Shown here piece after piece: positions 46,255 through 57,659 of a stretch of DNA of 64,000 nucleotides. Every line of letters starts with the position of its first letter. The first letter of the stretch is position 1. Under the pieces are notes generated by a model. It searched no databases and had not been told where the DNA came from. It saw nothing but the letters and a program-made list of their open reading frames with translations. This stretch comes from Aspergillus flavus (taxonomy: Eukaryota > Ascomycota > Eurotiomycetes > Eurotiales > Aspergillaceae): positions 1,364,001 to 1,428,000 of the forward strand of contig NC_092406.1 of assembly GCF_009017415.1 (NCBI RefSeq). The letters run 5' to 3'. The position numbers and the translations under genes were made by a program.

Positions 46255-47277
46255 TCATGCCAATTCCTTCCCCAGCTTCTCCAGATACTGTCTCGCGGCA
46301 TCCACGACAGCATACTCGAACGGCCGGAACTTTATGCCCAACACCTTCTCCGTCTCACTCGAATCATACGAAATAGGCAAAGTATGCAGATTTCCACGCC
46401 TAAATGTCCCATCCGCCACAGCCTTGGGAAAGGCCTTCTCGATGTAATCAAAGATAGCCGAGTAATCAATGTTGGTACAAGCACCGAAATTTCTAGGAGT
46501 GCCCGGTCCGGGCTCAAGACGTAGTACCTTCAAATGAACATCCGCCAAATCATCAATATGGACATAGCCACCGTGCAACGGAAATGTAACCTCTTTGCCC
46601 GTTATACAGGTCATCAGGTACATGTTTGAGCTATTATTATGAAGGACCTCGTCCGCAGTAAGAGCCAACTCGTTCCGTCCGAAGACATAGCCGGGCATGA
46701 TGTGTGCCACGCTAAAATGGGGTTTGTTCTTTTCGACGAATGCGTCTGTGTCATTCGCTTCGGTGATTTTGGCTAAAGCGTATGCTTCGAAGAGATTGGA
46801 AAAGCTTGTTGGAGGAGGACCGGGTAAATGGACTCTTGACGAGGCAGTGACTGTGGTGAATGGATCAGGGATTGGAGGCATGTTTCCGACAATTGAAGAT
46901 GTGATTATGATCCGCTTGATGCTTGGGACTTTTCTTGCTGACGCGAGAAGATTGGAAACGCCTTTAATTGTGGGCTCCCATACTTGTGTGACTGGGTCGA
47001 ATCCGGGGACTGGGACTGGGGAGCCCACGTGGATCACGTATGTAACGTCCTCTAGGGCGTCGTCGAAGGCGCTGTCTACTGTTGTATCGGGCATGATGAT
47101 GGGAGAAAGTCGGTCGCCAGGACTGAGGGCTTGCATGACAGGGTTGGATGTGACTTTCTCAGCTTTTTCGCAAGAGCGAGCCGTGAAGCGCACGTTGTAT
47201 CCCTTTCTAAGTGCTTCCAAGAGCACCCGGAAGCCAATGAGGCCGGTAGCACCGGTTATGAGAACAAGGGGGGCCAT
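46255..47277 (-). CDS. NAD(P)-dependent epimerase/dihydroflavonol-4-reductase-like dehydrogenase
   Basis: Extended short-chain dehydrogenase, 340 aa, single exon. The nucleotide-binding motif TGATGLIG is at residues 8-15. The catalytic Ser lies in RIIITSSIVGN and the Tyr-Lys pair in YALAKITEA. GGYVHIDDLADVHLKVL and the C-terminal FRPFEYAVVDAARQYLEKLG are typical of fungal ketoreductases of the DFR or methylglyoxal-reductase (Gre2-like) group. MAPLVLITGATG is the natural start; in-frame upstream codons reach a GTG at 47352 and an ATG at 47307. Substrate unknown; many such enzymes reduce aldehydes, ketones or secondary-metabolite intermediates. Confidence 0.92.
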   Translation of the reverse strand: MAPLVLITGATGLIGFRVLLEALRKGYNVRFTARSCEKAEKVTSNPVMQALSPGDRLSPIIMPDTTVDSAFDDALEDVTYVIHVGSPVPVPGFDPVTQVWEPTIKGVSNLLASARKVPSIKRIIITSSIVGNMPPIPDPFTTVTASSRVHLPGPPPTSFSNLFEAYALAKITEANDTDAFVEKNKPHFSVAHIMPGYVFGRNELALTADEVLHNNSSNMYLMTCITGKEVTFPLHGGYVHIDDLADVHLKVLRLEPGPGTPRNFGACTNIDYSAIFDYIEKAFPKAVADGTFRRGNLHTLPISYDSSETEKVLGIKFRPFEYAVVDAARQYLEKLGKELA

Positions 47278-47996
47278 GGCGTGTTTATAGGATCTGGAGC
47301 AAGACATTAGAGGGCTTTGCTGTGGAAGGGATATGGAGGGACATACAGACACTGTTCGCGCCTTGTTGTGGATAAGTAGTGAGAGATGAATTAACAGGGG
47401 ACCTCTCCTTGTCTACATCGTGTATTTATACCTCTCTTCAAGAGGTTCAAGGAGGGGCATTCCCGTGTCAGTGGTGATTTTACTACTAACTGTTATTTGC
47501 TTTCCCTTTCTGCGATAGCTGCCTGATAATCCTTACCCTATACGGTATAGTCGATCACCAGAGGCTGTCTTGATTGGCTACTTCGTCAAGACTCGTCAGG
47601 CCACATTCAGAGAACCCAATACTAGTAGAAGACAACTGAGGAGATACTTTTAGAATGTCAATCTGGACTGGCACTTGCATAATGTTCCCAGTTATTATAT
47701 TGTTTTGTCGGATCATATAAAAGATGGTAAATTTATAAGCACCATAGTTTAGGTATACCACTTATACTTGCGTAATATATAGTCTTTGTGGCTTGGTACC
47801 GAGTATAATTAGCCTATATTGACTGAATATTCTTGCGCATAACTGTAGTAAAGCCCATCCACCATTAACCAATGATAGGGCCGCCTAGTTCCCCGCGCTA
47901 AGTCGATTGACAGCCTTGCGGTCAGCCAGCTCATGACACACTTCCCTTTCCCAATCTGTGGGTTGTCTTGTCCGTTCATATATTTAACGAACAGTC
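47278..47996. other. divergent upstream region of the reductase and the NLR-like pseudogene
   Basis: 719 bp, AT-rich in its centre, no gene recognised. Confidence 0.5.
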
Positions 47997-50900
47997 ATGG
48001 AGCCCGTTGGCCTTGCGGTCGGGGTCGTAGGACTATTCGGGCTCTTCAATACTTGCCTAGACGTGGTTAAGAAGCATGATGCATGGAAGGACTTTGGGAG
48101 TGAGTCGCGTTGTTTGACCGCTCAATTTGAGGCGCAGAAGCTTCGCCTACAAAACTGGGGCGAAGCAGTGGGAGTCGAACAGGAAAGCGTATCGAGTAAG
48201 CACCACGAGCTTCTCGGCGATCCACGAACACGATCAAATATTCAAAACCTGCTTTTAGCCATCAAGGATATCTGTGGGCATGAGCAAGCTCTTTCCTTGA
48301 CTACTATATCAAGAGTAGAGACTGGCTCATCTGAGGGCCCAATTCTCACGAAGCACGGTTATTCGCTCACCTCACGTGGGTCAAAAAGACAAAGATTCAA
48401 CTGGGCCCTAAGGGGCAAGGAAAGACGCATCGCACAGGTTGCGCAGTTTTCATCGCTGGTGGACGACCTCCATAGCTTGGTCCCTGTCAATGGTGAGAGG
48501 GGCCAAGGATCGAGAGACACTAGGGGTAAGAAACATACTTGATATATTTTCGGTACCTCCAGAGGCTGACTGTTAGACCCAGGCAAATTTGGAGATGAGG
48601 GGTCATGGATTGTGGAATTTAAACAGCTGATAGAGCGAATTGAACATGACCATGAAGGTAGATAGGTCCTTCCTCCCTGACTCTCGAATGTTTACTCACG
48701 GGTGAAGTCGAGACAAGACGGCACATACAAACCTGGCTATTGGGTGATTACGTTTAAAATGAGCGTTACGAGGAATATGTGGAAAGAAGAGTCGAAGACT
48801 CCTGCGAATGGGTCCTAGCCCGGCTCTGGTTTCTCGAATGGTCTTCCCCCGACTTTCCCTCTGGACCGGCCAAGTTTCTATGGATCAATGGTCCTGCCGG
48901 GTTTGGAAAATCTATACTGTGTGCGAAGATAACCGAATATTTGTTGCTCACATCGGACACGCCTACTGCCCACTTCTTCTTTTCTTCAGACTTCGAACGC
49001 GGAGACCCCTTTATGGCAATGAGATCATGGTTATCTCAGCTGATGTTTCACACGGAGGCGCTCGGATTTATTCGCAAAAAGTGGGAATCGACACAAGGGC
49101 AGAGAGCAGCACGTGGGGACGTTATCAGTCTTCTTCGGGCGATTGTATCAGCCATCCCCGAGTGCACCTTCACCCTGGATGGATTGGATGAATGCGATTG
49201 GGCGAAAGGATCCTGGCCCGGGAACAGCGATGACTCCATTACCAGCTTTCTTAGAGCCTTAAGACGAGCGACCGCAGGCACATCTACGCGGATCCTGATC
49301 GTTAGCCGGGATGAGCCAGAGATTAGACGTGGCCTTTCCAACGAGAGTCCCTATGACCCGGTGTTTGAGCATCGGATCATACCTGAGGATGTTCAAAACG
49401 ATGTCTTGACGTATTGCAGAAGTATTGTAGAGGAGAAATTGTCGACAAAGACCGATGAAGCAAAGGACGAGATCACAAAGAAACTAGCGGATCGCTGTAA
49501 TGGACAGTTCTTATGGATCAGGCTGCAGCAAGACACTCTGCGCAGCGGCAAAAGCCAGAGAAAGCTTGAGCAAGCCATCAACTCTACTCCATCTGGGATC
49601 GAACACATATACGAACGAAATTGGATGAAGATTATGGGACTTACAGAGGAGGACAGAACCCGCGCTATCTCCCTCCTACGCTGGACTGCATTTAGCCTAC
49701 GTCCGCTGACAATTAGTGAGATATCTGGAGCACTAGTCATCAGCGAAGATGATGATGAACTTCTACTGGATGATTTGCCGGACAGTATTGACGAGTACTA
49801 CGTGAATACCGAGATAAAAGAGCTCTGTGGGTCACTTTTAGAAGTCAGAGACGCTCAAGATAAGAGCGATGCCAGATTGAAAACGGTACATCTGACACAT
49901 TTCTCGGTGAAGGAGTACTTGCTCCGTAATCTTCCCATCGAAGGCAAAGTTCTGCAGCTCATCTACTGAGGTCATCGAGAATACGATAATTGCCAAGAAG
50001 TGCCTTCGCTTTGTAAATAGTCAAGAAGCCTGGCTTGGGACGTCCGGAGTACAGGTCGAAGAATTTTTAAGCACCTTTCGAAAATATGCGGCTGGGTCGT
50101 GGTACCGACATGTCGAGCTGGGCAACATGAGCGACACCGAGTTGAGGAGCTCCGTCGCTGCACTTTTTGATCCAAAAAACCCAAACTGGCCTTTGTGGAA
50201 GGCGTGGTTTGACGCGAATGACACGAAAGCCGTGGAGAGGAATGCAAGATGTGGAGTCGCAACAGCTGGCCCTTTGTACTACGCATCCTGGCTTGGACTG
50301 ACAGATTCTGTGGCTTCTTTAATCCACGAGCTCAAGCCTGACGTAAATAACAGGGGCTATGATGAACAGACACCCCTGGGGGTAGCCAGCGAGGAGGGGA
50401 ATTTGGAGATTGTTAGAACTCTCCTTGAGCAGGGGGCGGATGTCACGATGGCAGATATTGACGGATGGACACCAATATATACAGCGTCACACAATGGCCA
50501 CACAGAGGTGGCCAGACTGCTTATAGAAAACGGTTCAAATGTCAACACCTCCGAAAGCGGTGGGTGCACTCCAGTTAATACGGCTTGTTACCAAGGGCAT
50601 GTTGAGACTGTGAAGTTACTCCTCAAGAGCGGTGCAGACATCTATACTGCAACCAATAAAGGAATAACACCTCTCTATGCAGCCTCAGCCGGAGGACATA
50701 TTGAGGTAGTAAAACTGCTTCTCAAGTGGGGGGCAGACATTGATTATGCCAACAAATATGGAGACACGCCTCTATCAGCATCATCAAGCAAAGGCCACCC
50801 TGCTGTATCTAAGCTACTTGTTGAAACTGGGGCAGATATTGAAGCAAAGAACAATTTCGGGCGTACACCGCTGCATTTAGCGTCACTTGACGGCCATATT

Positions 50901-51870
50901 GAAATAGTCATATTACTTCTTGAACGTGATGCCTATGTTGAGGCAAAGGATATTCATGAATGGACACCGCTAATGAACGCCTCATTTGAAGGTCATGCCG
51001 AGGTAGTCAAGGCACTCTCTGAACGGGGTGCCGATATTGAGGCGAAAAGTGCTAATGGGCATACGGCTCTAATGTACGCCTCAACAGAGGGTCATATTGA
51101 GGTGGTCAGGCTACTTCTGGAACGGGGTGCTAATATCGAGGCGAAGACTGATATTGGAGTTACGCCGCTAATGTTTGCTTCATCCTATGGCCATATTGAG
51201 GTGGTCAAGTTACTTCTCAAACACGGTGCAGATTTTACAAATCGTGACATAACAGGAACTACCTCACTGCATGTAGCCGCATATGATGGCCACGTGAAGG
51301 TGGTTGAAATATTCCTTCAGGCATCAAGCACCCATGTTGATGCCTTGAATCGGTTGAACCGAACACCACTGTTTCAAGCTGCTGCTCGGGGCCACCTTTG
51401 TGTAGTAAATACCCTTCTTTCGCATAAGGCCAATGCGAAAATCAAAGATCACTATCGCTCTACACCTCTACTTATGGCTGTCAGAAACGGGCACAAGGAC
51501 GTTGTCGGACGGTTGATCACCCTCGCAGACTCCTCCATTCACTTTCAGAATGGGTTAGATCAAACTTTACTTGGGTGGGCGGCAAGATGTGGGGACGCTG
51601 GAATTGTTGAATTGATAGTTCGCTGTGCAAAAGAACATAATATCGAGGCTATTGAGAGTGATCTCCAGGTGGATGGCTCTCTGGTGAAGCTGGGTGAGCC
51701 TTCTAGGTACTGTGATGTGTGCATTCGAGATTTGCGCGCCAACGAAGTCTACTACAAGTTTAAGACCTGCTTCGACTTTAATATCTGCTCAGAATGTTTT
51801 TGACATGGGAGCTTGATGTTTCAGCCTCTCTCACGAGTGGGCCATCCATCAGCTCGAGGACTCGACCTGA
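47997..51870 (+). pseudogene. NLR-like gene (HeLo - NACHT - ankyrin repeats - ZZ finger), disabled by multiple lesions
   Basis: Fungal NOD-like receptor architecture, linked in this kingdom to non-self recognition and regulated cell death. Exon 1 (47997-48525) encodes a HeLo-type N-terminal domain. Exon 2 (48577-48657) and exon 3 (from 48708) follow. Lesions: TAA at 48755-48757 just before the NACHT domain, a frame change at about 49955-49969 after KEYLLRNLPIEG, a frame change near 51800, and TGA at 51814-51816 inside the ZZ finger. The NACHT domain has Walker A GPAGFGKS (48890-48913) and Walker B FTLDGLDECDW. About a dozen ankyrin repeats fill 50127-51600. The ZZ finger begins YCDVCIRDLRANEVYYK. 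The four parts read in the same order as intact relatives, so I interpret one broken gene, not several. Confidence 0.8.
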
Positions 51871-51960
51871 TCACGCGGGCAATATGATGGATTAGCATTG
51901 CAATTCTGCATAACTTACCCAATAATAATCAATCTAGAAAGAGCTATTGTAGTCTCTAAA

Positions 51961-52050
51961 CCCCTGATGGTCTAGTTGGATATGACGTCTGACTGTAATG
52001 GGATTACCGCTATTATCAGAAGGTCGCTGGCTCGATTCCGGCTCGGGGGA
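51961..52050 (+). tRNA. tRNA-Tyr (anticodon GUA) with a 16-nt intron
   Basis: Acceptor CCCCTGA pairs with TCGGGGG. The A box TGGTCTAGTTGG fits the consensus. The anticodon stem TCTGA/TCAGA encloses CTGTAA plus an insert and a closing A, giving anticodon GTA with an intron of about 16 nt (52001-52016) after position 37, where eukaryotic tRNA introns sit. The T arm is GCTGG-CTCGATT-CCGGC, so T54 is C and the B box reads GGCTCGATTCC instead of GGTTCGA. Discriminator A at 52050. A run of seven T follows at about 52062, a good Pol III terminator. The B-box change makes functionality uncertain. Confidence 0.8.
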
Positions 52051-52321
52051 GAAGAACCTAATTTTTTTCTCTTTTCTAAACAGTGTTAGGCAGTATGTAG
52101 CCGATGCTCCTGGCTGATAGTCCGTTCTGCAGCTCTTTACAAGAGACCTACAGTGTCCATGATCAACACGGGGTCGTGCTCGGAGCCATATCGGGCCGCC
52201 AGTGCTATATTCCTACGTTATTGAGATGCCATTTCCTATCTGTCCATGAATTAGAACAACAATAAAATAGACGTCGACCAACTCTTTCAGCCTCCCTGCG
52301 CATCTTTCCTTTAGACTGTCA

Positions 52322-54585
52322 TTATAAGGGAAGAGGGGTGAGCTGGCAACCAATATCCCGCAAATATGCCTCCGGGGTGGACACCCTCACCAGAAGATTC
52401 TGCACCGCTTTGTGCTCATCCTTACTACCACCGTTATTCAAGATCTGCCGTCGATACCGTAAGCCTGCCTCCCGACTCAAAGGAGACATCTTGAAACACG
52501 ATGACCATATGTCCGCTGCTAGTGTACGGGTACTTTATCTCTCTGTCAGCACTTGAAATCGACATCGGAGTATACAATAGTGTAACCTACTACAGGTATG
52601 AATAATAACTAGCCTCTTGACCCCAGACATAATGCGAGGTAGTGACATGGCCATTACCCCAATCATAACCATCTCCGGGCCCACGAAGTCCGGTCGTATT
52701 CTCTAGTAGAGAATTATAGAGCTCAGAAATATCCAAAGTCTCCACATCGCGATGCGAAGCCGGATGATGTATCTGCATGTCGAACTTGCTGAACGCTACT
52801 TGTCGAAGAGTAAGTATGCCCTGGTTAAGCTGCTTAGTAGCCCCAAGGTTTTCAGCCAGGTCGAGGGTAATCTCCATAGGAGGTTGTGTTACATCCTTTT
52901 CTTTTTGGCCATCTAACCAGTGCTTGTGATACTCCTGGGAGACGTAGGAGTAGTGGCAAGTGAGTCTCTGGAGGCAACTCGGAACCCAGCACCAGTATTC
53001 TAGCAATTGACTGGGTGCTTCGGTGAAATCGGCTACTGTTCGATGACCATGGAATATGGCGTATTTTGATTTGCCTACTAGGTCGTGTATCCCTGTTTAT
53101 AACGCTTCGTTAGATTCACTCCTATAGTTGAGATGAGGTGTATATACCATGTCCTAGCTCATGGAATATTGCAATGACTTCTGTGTGTCTTAATAGCGCT
53201 GGTTCGGCCCGGGAAACGTTACACACCAGAGCCGTTACCACTGGAGTCTGTTTTCCTTCGGTGTTTAAATAGCTCTATACACGGAGTCAGTAATATTGAT
53301 GACGGATGGATGATATCGGCTGCTCCGAACACACAGGGTAAATATTGAAATTGGCGGCATGATTATATTTACCATCACGAGGAAAGATATCGATGTATAG
53401 ATACCCGATGAAAGAAGACTTGTTTTCCTCCCAGACGGAGAATAGATCCACGTCCGGGTGCCAAGTATGAAAGCTTTCCAAAGCTTCAACTTTCTCAAAT
53501 TGCAAGCCGAACAAATTCCCATATATCCCGAGCATGCGTTGTATAGTCACTTTAGCAGGAAACCATTGTGAGATATATTCGTGATCCACATGGTTTTGCT
53601 CTTGTAGCATTCTCGTATGGTAGAAGTCAAAATCCCAGAGTTGAATTGGGTCGCGGGTTTTAGCTAGCTCTTGTAGCTCCAGCATCTCGTCGTCTGCTAG
53701 TGGCTTTAAAGCGTCGTGAAGATGCTGCAAGAAACCATCCACGCGAGCAGGCGAGGCTAGCATTTGCTGCGACAGCTTTCGGGCCGCGAAAGAGGGAAAT
53801 CCTAACAGACGAGAGGATTCATCACGTAAAACGATAATCTCCCGGAAGATTTCCACGTTGTCTTTATATCGGGTACTGCTGTGCAAGAAAACGTCCTTGC
53901 GAGTTTCTGAGACCCGGCATTCGGATAATATGAGATTGGTGATTGGTTTGGTGAGAGGGACTCGATACAAGTCCTCACGGCCATCCTCGTCTGCTCCGGT
54001 CGACAGTCTATCCAACGGCACACCAACTAGCTGTTCTTTGCTCTTCCACAGGCAGCCCGGGTCTGTACCGAGGGTCTCCATGAACTTGACACGAAGCTCG
54101 ATCAAGCGGCGAGAAATCCAGGTAAAGCGCTCCCGGCTCTTGCCTGTCAGATACATCCCGTTTTCCACAAACATCCAGTGGAATTTGTTAAGTAGCCGAG
54201 TATCCTCTTCATCCATTAAGTGTGCCGACGCATGCTCTCGTACGCGATTTACCAATCGAAAGATGTCGTCATTCTGAAATATGCTCAGGTAAGCCTTGTC
54301 CACAAGATTTATCGCCGCGGAAGATGTCTTCCTGATATCTACACAAGGAGAAATGGCTTGAAATAGAGCTATGTATTGTATTCGTGACTTGACCTTATTG
54401 TCGATGCCAGCTAACGGTAAGATGATTGTCTCGAAGTCGGCAGTGGTGTTGTCTGTGCAGGAGTTAATCAGGCGAGCGGTCGCTTGCTGAATGTAATCAA
54501 TTAGGTCTTTCGCATTTTGTTCTAGATCCTTTGCCGAGATGTCGAACTTGGGAGGTGGAGGTGGAATGGTAGTTTGCTCACTCAT
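52322..54585 (-). CDS. M3-family zinc metallopeptidase (thimet oligopeptidase-like)
   Basis: Cytosolic-type oligopeptidase that cleaves short peptides. Four exons (54585-53335, 53274-53148, 53092-52594, 52532-52322) give 695 aa. The zinc site is FHELGHG, split by the second intron, with the third ligand region FTEAPSQLLEYW downstream. Other M3 blocks: GKYNHAANFNIYP, TALVCNVSRAEPALLRHTEV, and the terminal YTRTLAADIW and RRQILNNGGSKDEH. The start MSEQTTIPPPPPKFD is preferred; an in-frame ATG at 54684 would add 33 residues with a basic character and could give a mitochondrial isoform. The last intron needs the AG of ATAAAG at 52533-52534 to keep frame. The C-terminus DIGCQLTPLPL is short but intact. 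Confidence 0.9.
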
Positions 54586-55778
54586 CTTGCGTACACGTGC
54601 ACAGGCAACAGCAGGATGTTGAGATGTGAACGATAGTGTATGCTGACGGAAGATTAGCGTATTATTCCCAAGCCGTAGTGTCATCTGACTAGTATGCTGA
54701 GAATAGGACCAATAGATCTCCTCTAATCATTTGATGTGCTCTGTAGATAAGAAGGATAAATTCGGATCCTGGTAGGCGGCGGGCTGTTCCGCCTTCATCT
54801 TAATATGGAGCATGTAGCACTCCTCCTCGATTATCTCTCTAGTCATACCGCGACTGTGGCTAAATAAAACAATTCAATTAATCTAGCTATAACTAACAGG
54901 TTAGACATAAATTGACCACTTTGCCTAATCGATCCAAGGGAATACGATAGTAACAGTTTACCTAGCAAGATCTTCGGTCCTGACCCTTCCACCAATCTAA
55001 CGGCAGCCAATATGTTATCTACCTCTTCTATTTGCCGATGCCCTCTCAGATATGCGGCTAATCCGCCGCTAAAGATGACACGGGATACTGCCTCCTTGGC
55101 GAAACATTCTCCCTACAGATTCATTTTCCTAGGCAGTGTACCGGTCGGGATCGTAACATCTGCGATCTAGCAAGGAAACTCAGAAAAGTGTAATCCATTC
55201 AGGTACTTGAAATAATGCACAGGACATACTGGGGAGAAGCAAAGAATGTTGGTATATATTCCTTCCGAATCAACATTCCTTTAGAATAATTAGAATGCAA
55301 GAAATGAAGATATATAATGACCACGGGAGTGTTGTGCTCCATGAATTTATGTGGACAGTCTGCCTTTCTGGCATATGTGCAATGCTTCATAGGAAATCTA
55401 AAAAGTGGCCAAATGTTGATGGGGATATGATACATCTTGTATTCGTTGGTTTATGGAGTTCCAAAGGCGGACCGTCAATCAGATCACGTACCGCCAGAAA
55501 GGGCCTTATAATTGTGTCGCTTTACGGTTCAAATCAATATCTACTATAGTTTATTAAGAGTAAAATACTCGGAATATATCCAGGCTACGGCAGAGCGCCT
55601 ATAATTAGCTATTTAACATAAGTTCGGGCCGCTGCCGGCGCTAACCAAGATGAGTTGGCGTTCCCTGCTGAGTCCCGATCATCTCTGTCAAACTTACATT
55701 GAGATACCATAATCTTGATGTTCCAGATTATCCTTCTGCCACCAGAGCTATTTGGATGTACTACGACGAAGAAAGGAA
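54586..55778. other. upstream region of the M3 peptidase
   Basis: About 1.2 kb with no gene; includes the in-frame extension to 54684 and the promoter. Confidence 0.45.
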
Positions 55779-55988
55779 ATGACCACAGGTCATCGGCTGA
55801 ACAGCGATGACTACAGTGTCGGCTGGATATGCGCCTTACCGTGTGAGTTGGAAGCAGCCAGGCGGGCATAGGACCAAACGCACTATCCTGAGCTCGAACT
55901 AGCAGAGAGTGACAAAAATACATACACATACGGAGAGATTCACGGTCATAATGTCGTCGGTATTAAATTGTTAGTTGAAAGCCTATAG
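55779..55988 (+). pseudogene. relic of a nucleoside-phosphorylase-domain protein
   Basis: From the ATG at 55779 the frame gives DDYSVGWICALPCELEAARR, the signature start of the fungal purine/uridine phosphorylase superfamily domain (often the N-terminal part of NLR-like proteins). A TAG interrupts it. The same frame then continues KNTYTYGEIHGHNVV, matching the next conserved block, and ends at TAG 55986-55988. Nothing of the remaining domain could be recognised downstream. Confidence 0.6.
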
Positions 55989-57194
55989 CTTTTCAGGTAA
56001 AGGGTAATAAAGAATAGTAACATAGATTGTACATTCAGTTGGGAGTTGTGATTTTGCCCACTTGTCCTGTACTTCAATCCTCTCATTTCTGCACTGTCAT
56101 GCATTTAGTATCGACTTGGTATGTTGGTAGGAATATCTTGATTGGGCCCTTGGCTACTGCCACGTCTTCTACTGTTGTGCTGCACAGGATGCATCGGAAC
56201 TTCTTTTCCGTAGTTGCAGACCGGCCGGTAAACCTTTGATGATTGGGCAATATGACAGAAGGATAGAAAGGTCCTCCGTGTGACATGCTTCTACCAGCGA
56301 TGAGCTGTAACCCTGAGATAGCTTGTCTCCGCTGCTATCCGGTCTCTGACCGATTGAAGATGGAGTATATGGCTCGCACGGAGCGCTCAGCACATGCATC
56401 GCTGCCTTGCCCCACACACTGCAAGAACCAATGGACAAAGTCTCTTCCACCGCCTCATCGGAAATGCTCTTCAGCTTTTTGTTCCTTTCTCCAGTCAGAT
56501 AAGATTAGTGCGGGGCAGTGGGTACTAATTTGAAGCGGCTGTGCACCAAAGTACTGTGTTAGCCATGACTTCGGCACTCATTTCTCCACCGATTTACTGC
56601 CAAATTTGTTACATAACAGATATCACACCTTTTGGACTCTAACCCAGTCCAAGACATAGGAATTGTCATGTCGTTTAGGTTCCGGGCATGCGATCGACAT
56701 AGCCGAAAATGCTAGTCCCGATGTGATCGTCCAATGGTACTGGATAGAAAACTCCGCCCTAGGCACACTGTCTGGTGGCCTGCAGTAGTTCAACTCTATG
56801 ACTCGCTGGCGGAAATACGATGCTCCAGAAGACGACTCTCAGCGTTGTAGTGATTAGCATACTGCTCAGCTACGCCTCTCTTTGCCCCGCAACAGACAAC
56901 CGCATGAGTGGAGCTGAAAAAGATCGGATCCAGTAGGAAACCATCTTCACGAGCTGAATAGAGAGTGAAGAGCTGAACACAGGACTATTGATCGTCGTCT
57001 GTCCTGCGTAAACAGCACAACATGAAGACGCACGGTGTTGAAATCGGCAGAATACTCGGCAAAAGGTTGTCTGATGGAAATATATAAAGGCCATCAAACC
57101 CCCTCCATGGTCACTCAACACTCCAGTTTCTCAAGCACATCGATCGCTTTGTCTCCTTCCTTTTCATCTCTATTTCCTTATACCTTCTATCAAC
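55989..57194. other. 1.2-kb region before the lectin gene
   Basis: No gene recognised; a few uninformative ORFs. A TATATAAAG box at 57081-57089 lies about 110 bp before the lectin ATG. Confidence 0.5.
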
Positions 57195-57659
57195 ATGCCC
57201 AACACTCTTGGTAACGGTGAATGGCTCGAAGTTGGCCAGAGCCTTTGGAGTCAGAATGGCCAGGTTGAGTTGAAAATGCAGCACGATGGCAAGATCGCGG
57301 TCTACGTGAACGCGGAATGTGTATTCCAGAACACAGCCGACCAGAGGGACGATGTCAAGGGTATCCACATGCAAGAGGACGGTAATCTTGTTATGTAGTA
57401 AGTTTACCTTGTTCCCATATCTCTTCCCTTTTGTGCTCTAGTTTCTTCAACCCCCATCAATATATTGTATGTTTGATTTTAAGACTCTTCTTGGCTAACT
57501 TGGATGCTACTATTTAGCACTCACGACGGCACTGCCATCTGGCACACCAACACCGCCGCTCCATCGGGCGACAGCACAACCATCTGTGCAGTGCAGAATG
57601 ACGGTAATGTTGTTCTGTACAAGGGCACGCCTCTCTGGGCCAGCAACACCGGTCACTGA
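57195..57659 (+). CDS. bulb-type (GNA-like) mannose-binding lectin domain protein
   Basis: Two exons (57195-57397 and 57518-57659) give 114 aa, a single B-lectin domain. The mannose-binding motif QxDxNxVxY appears as MQEDGNLVMY (its last codon formed across the intron) and VQNDGNVVLY, with a partial third at MQHDGKIAVY. Trp residues in EWLEVGQSLW and LWASN shape the beta-prism. There is no signal peptide, so the protein is probably cytosolic or released unconventionally. Fungal members have been linked to defence against feeding animals and to recognition of mannose glycans; a role here is inferred. The family includes proteins with anti-nematode activity, but no activity can be assigned from sequence. 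Confidence 0.93.

Noticed and set aside
48779..51803. Two separate genes, a NACHT protein and an ankyrin protein.
   Set aside because: Coding sequence of the linker continues between them in shifted frame, and the order matches one NLR architecture; separate starts would need internal ATGs with no promoter room.
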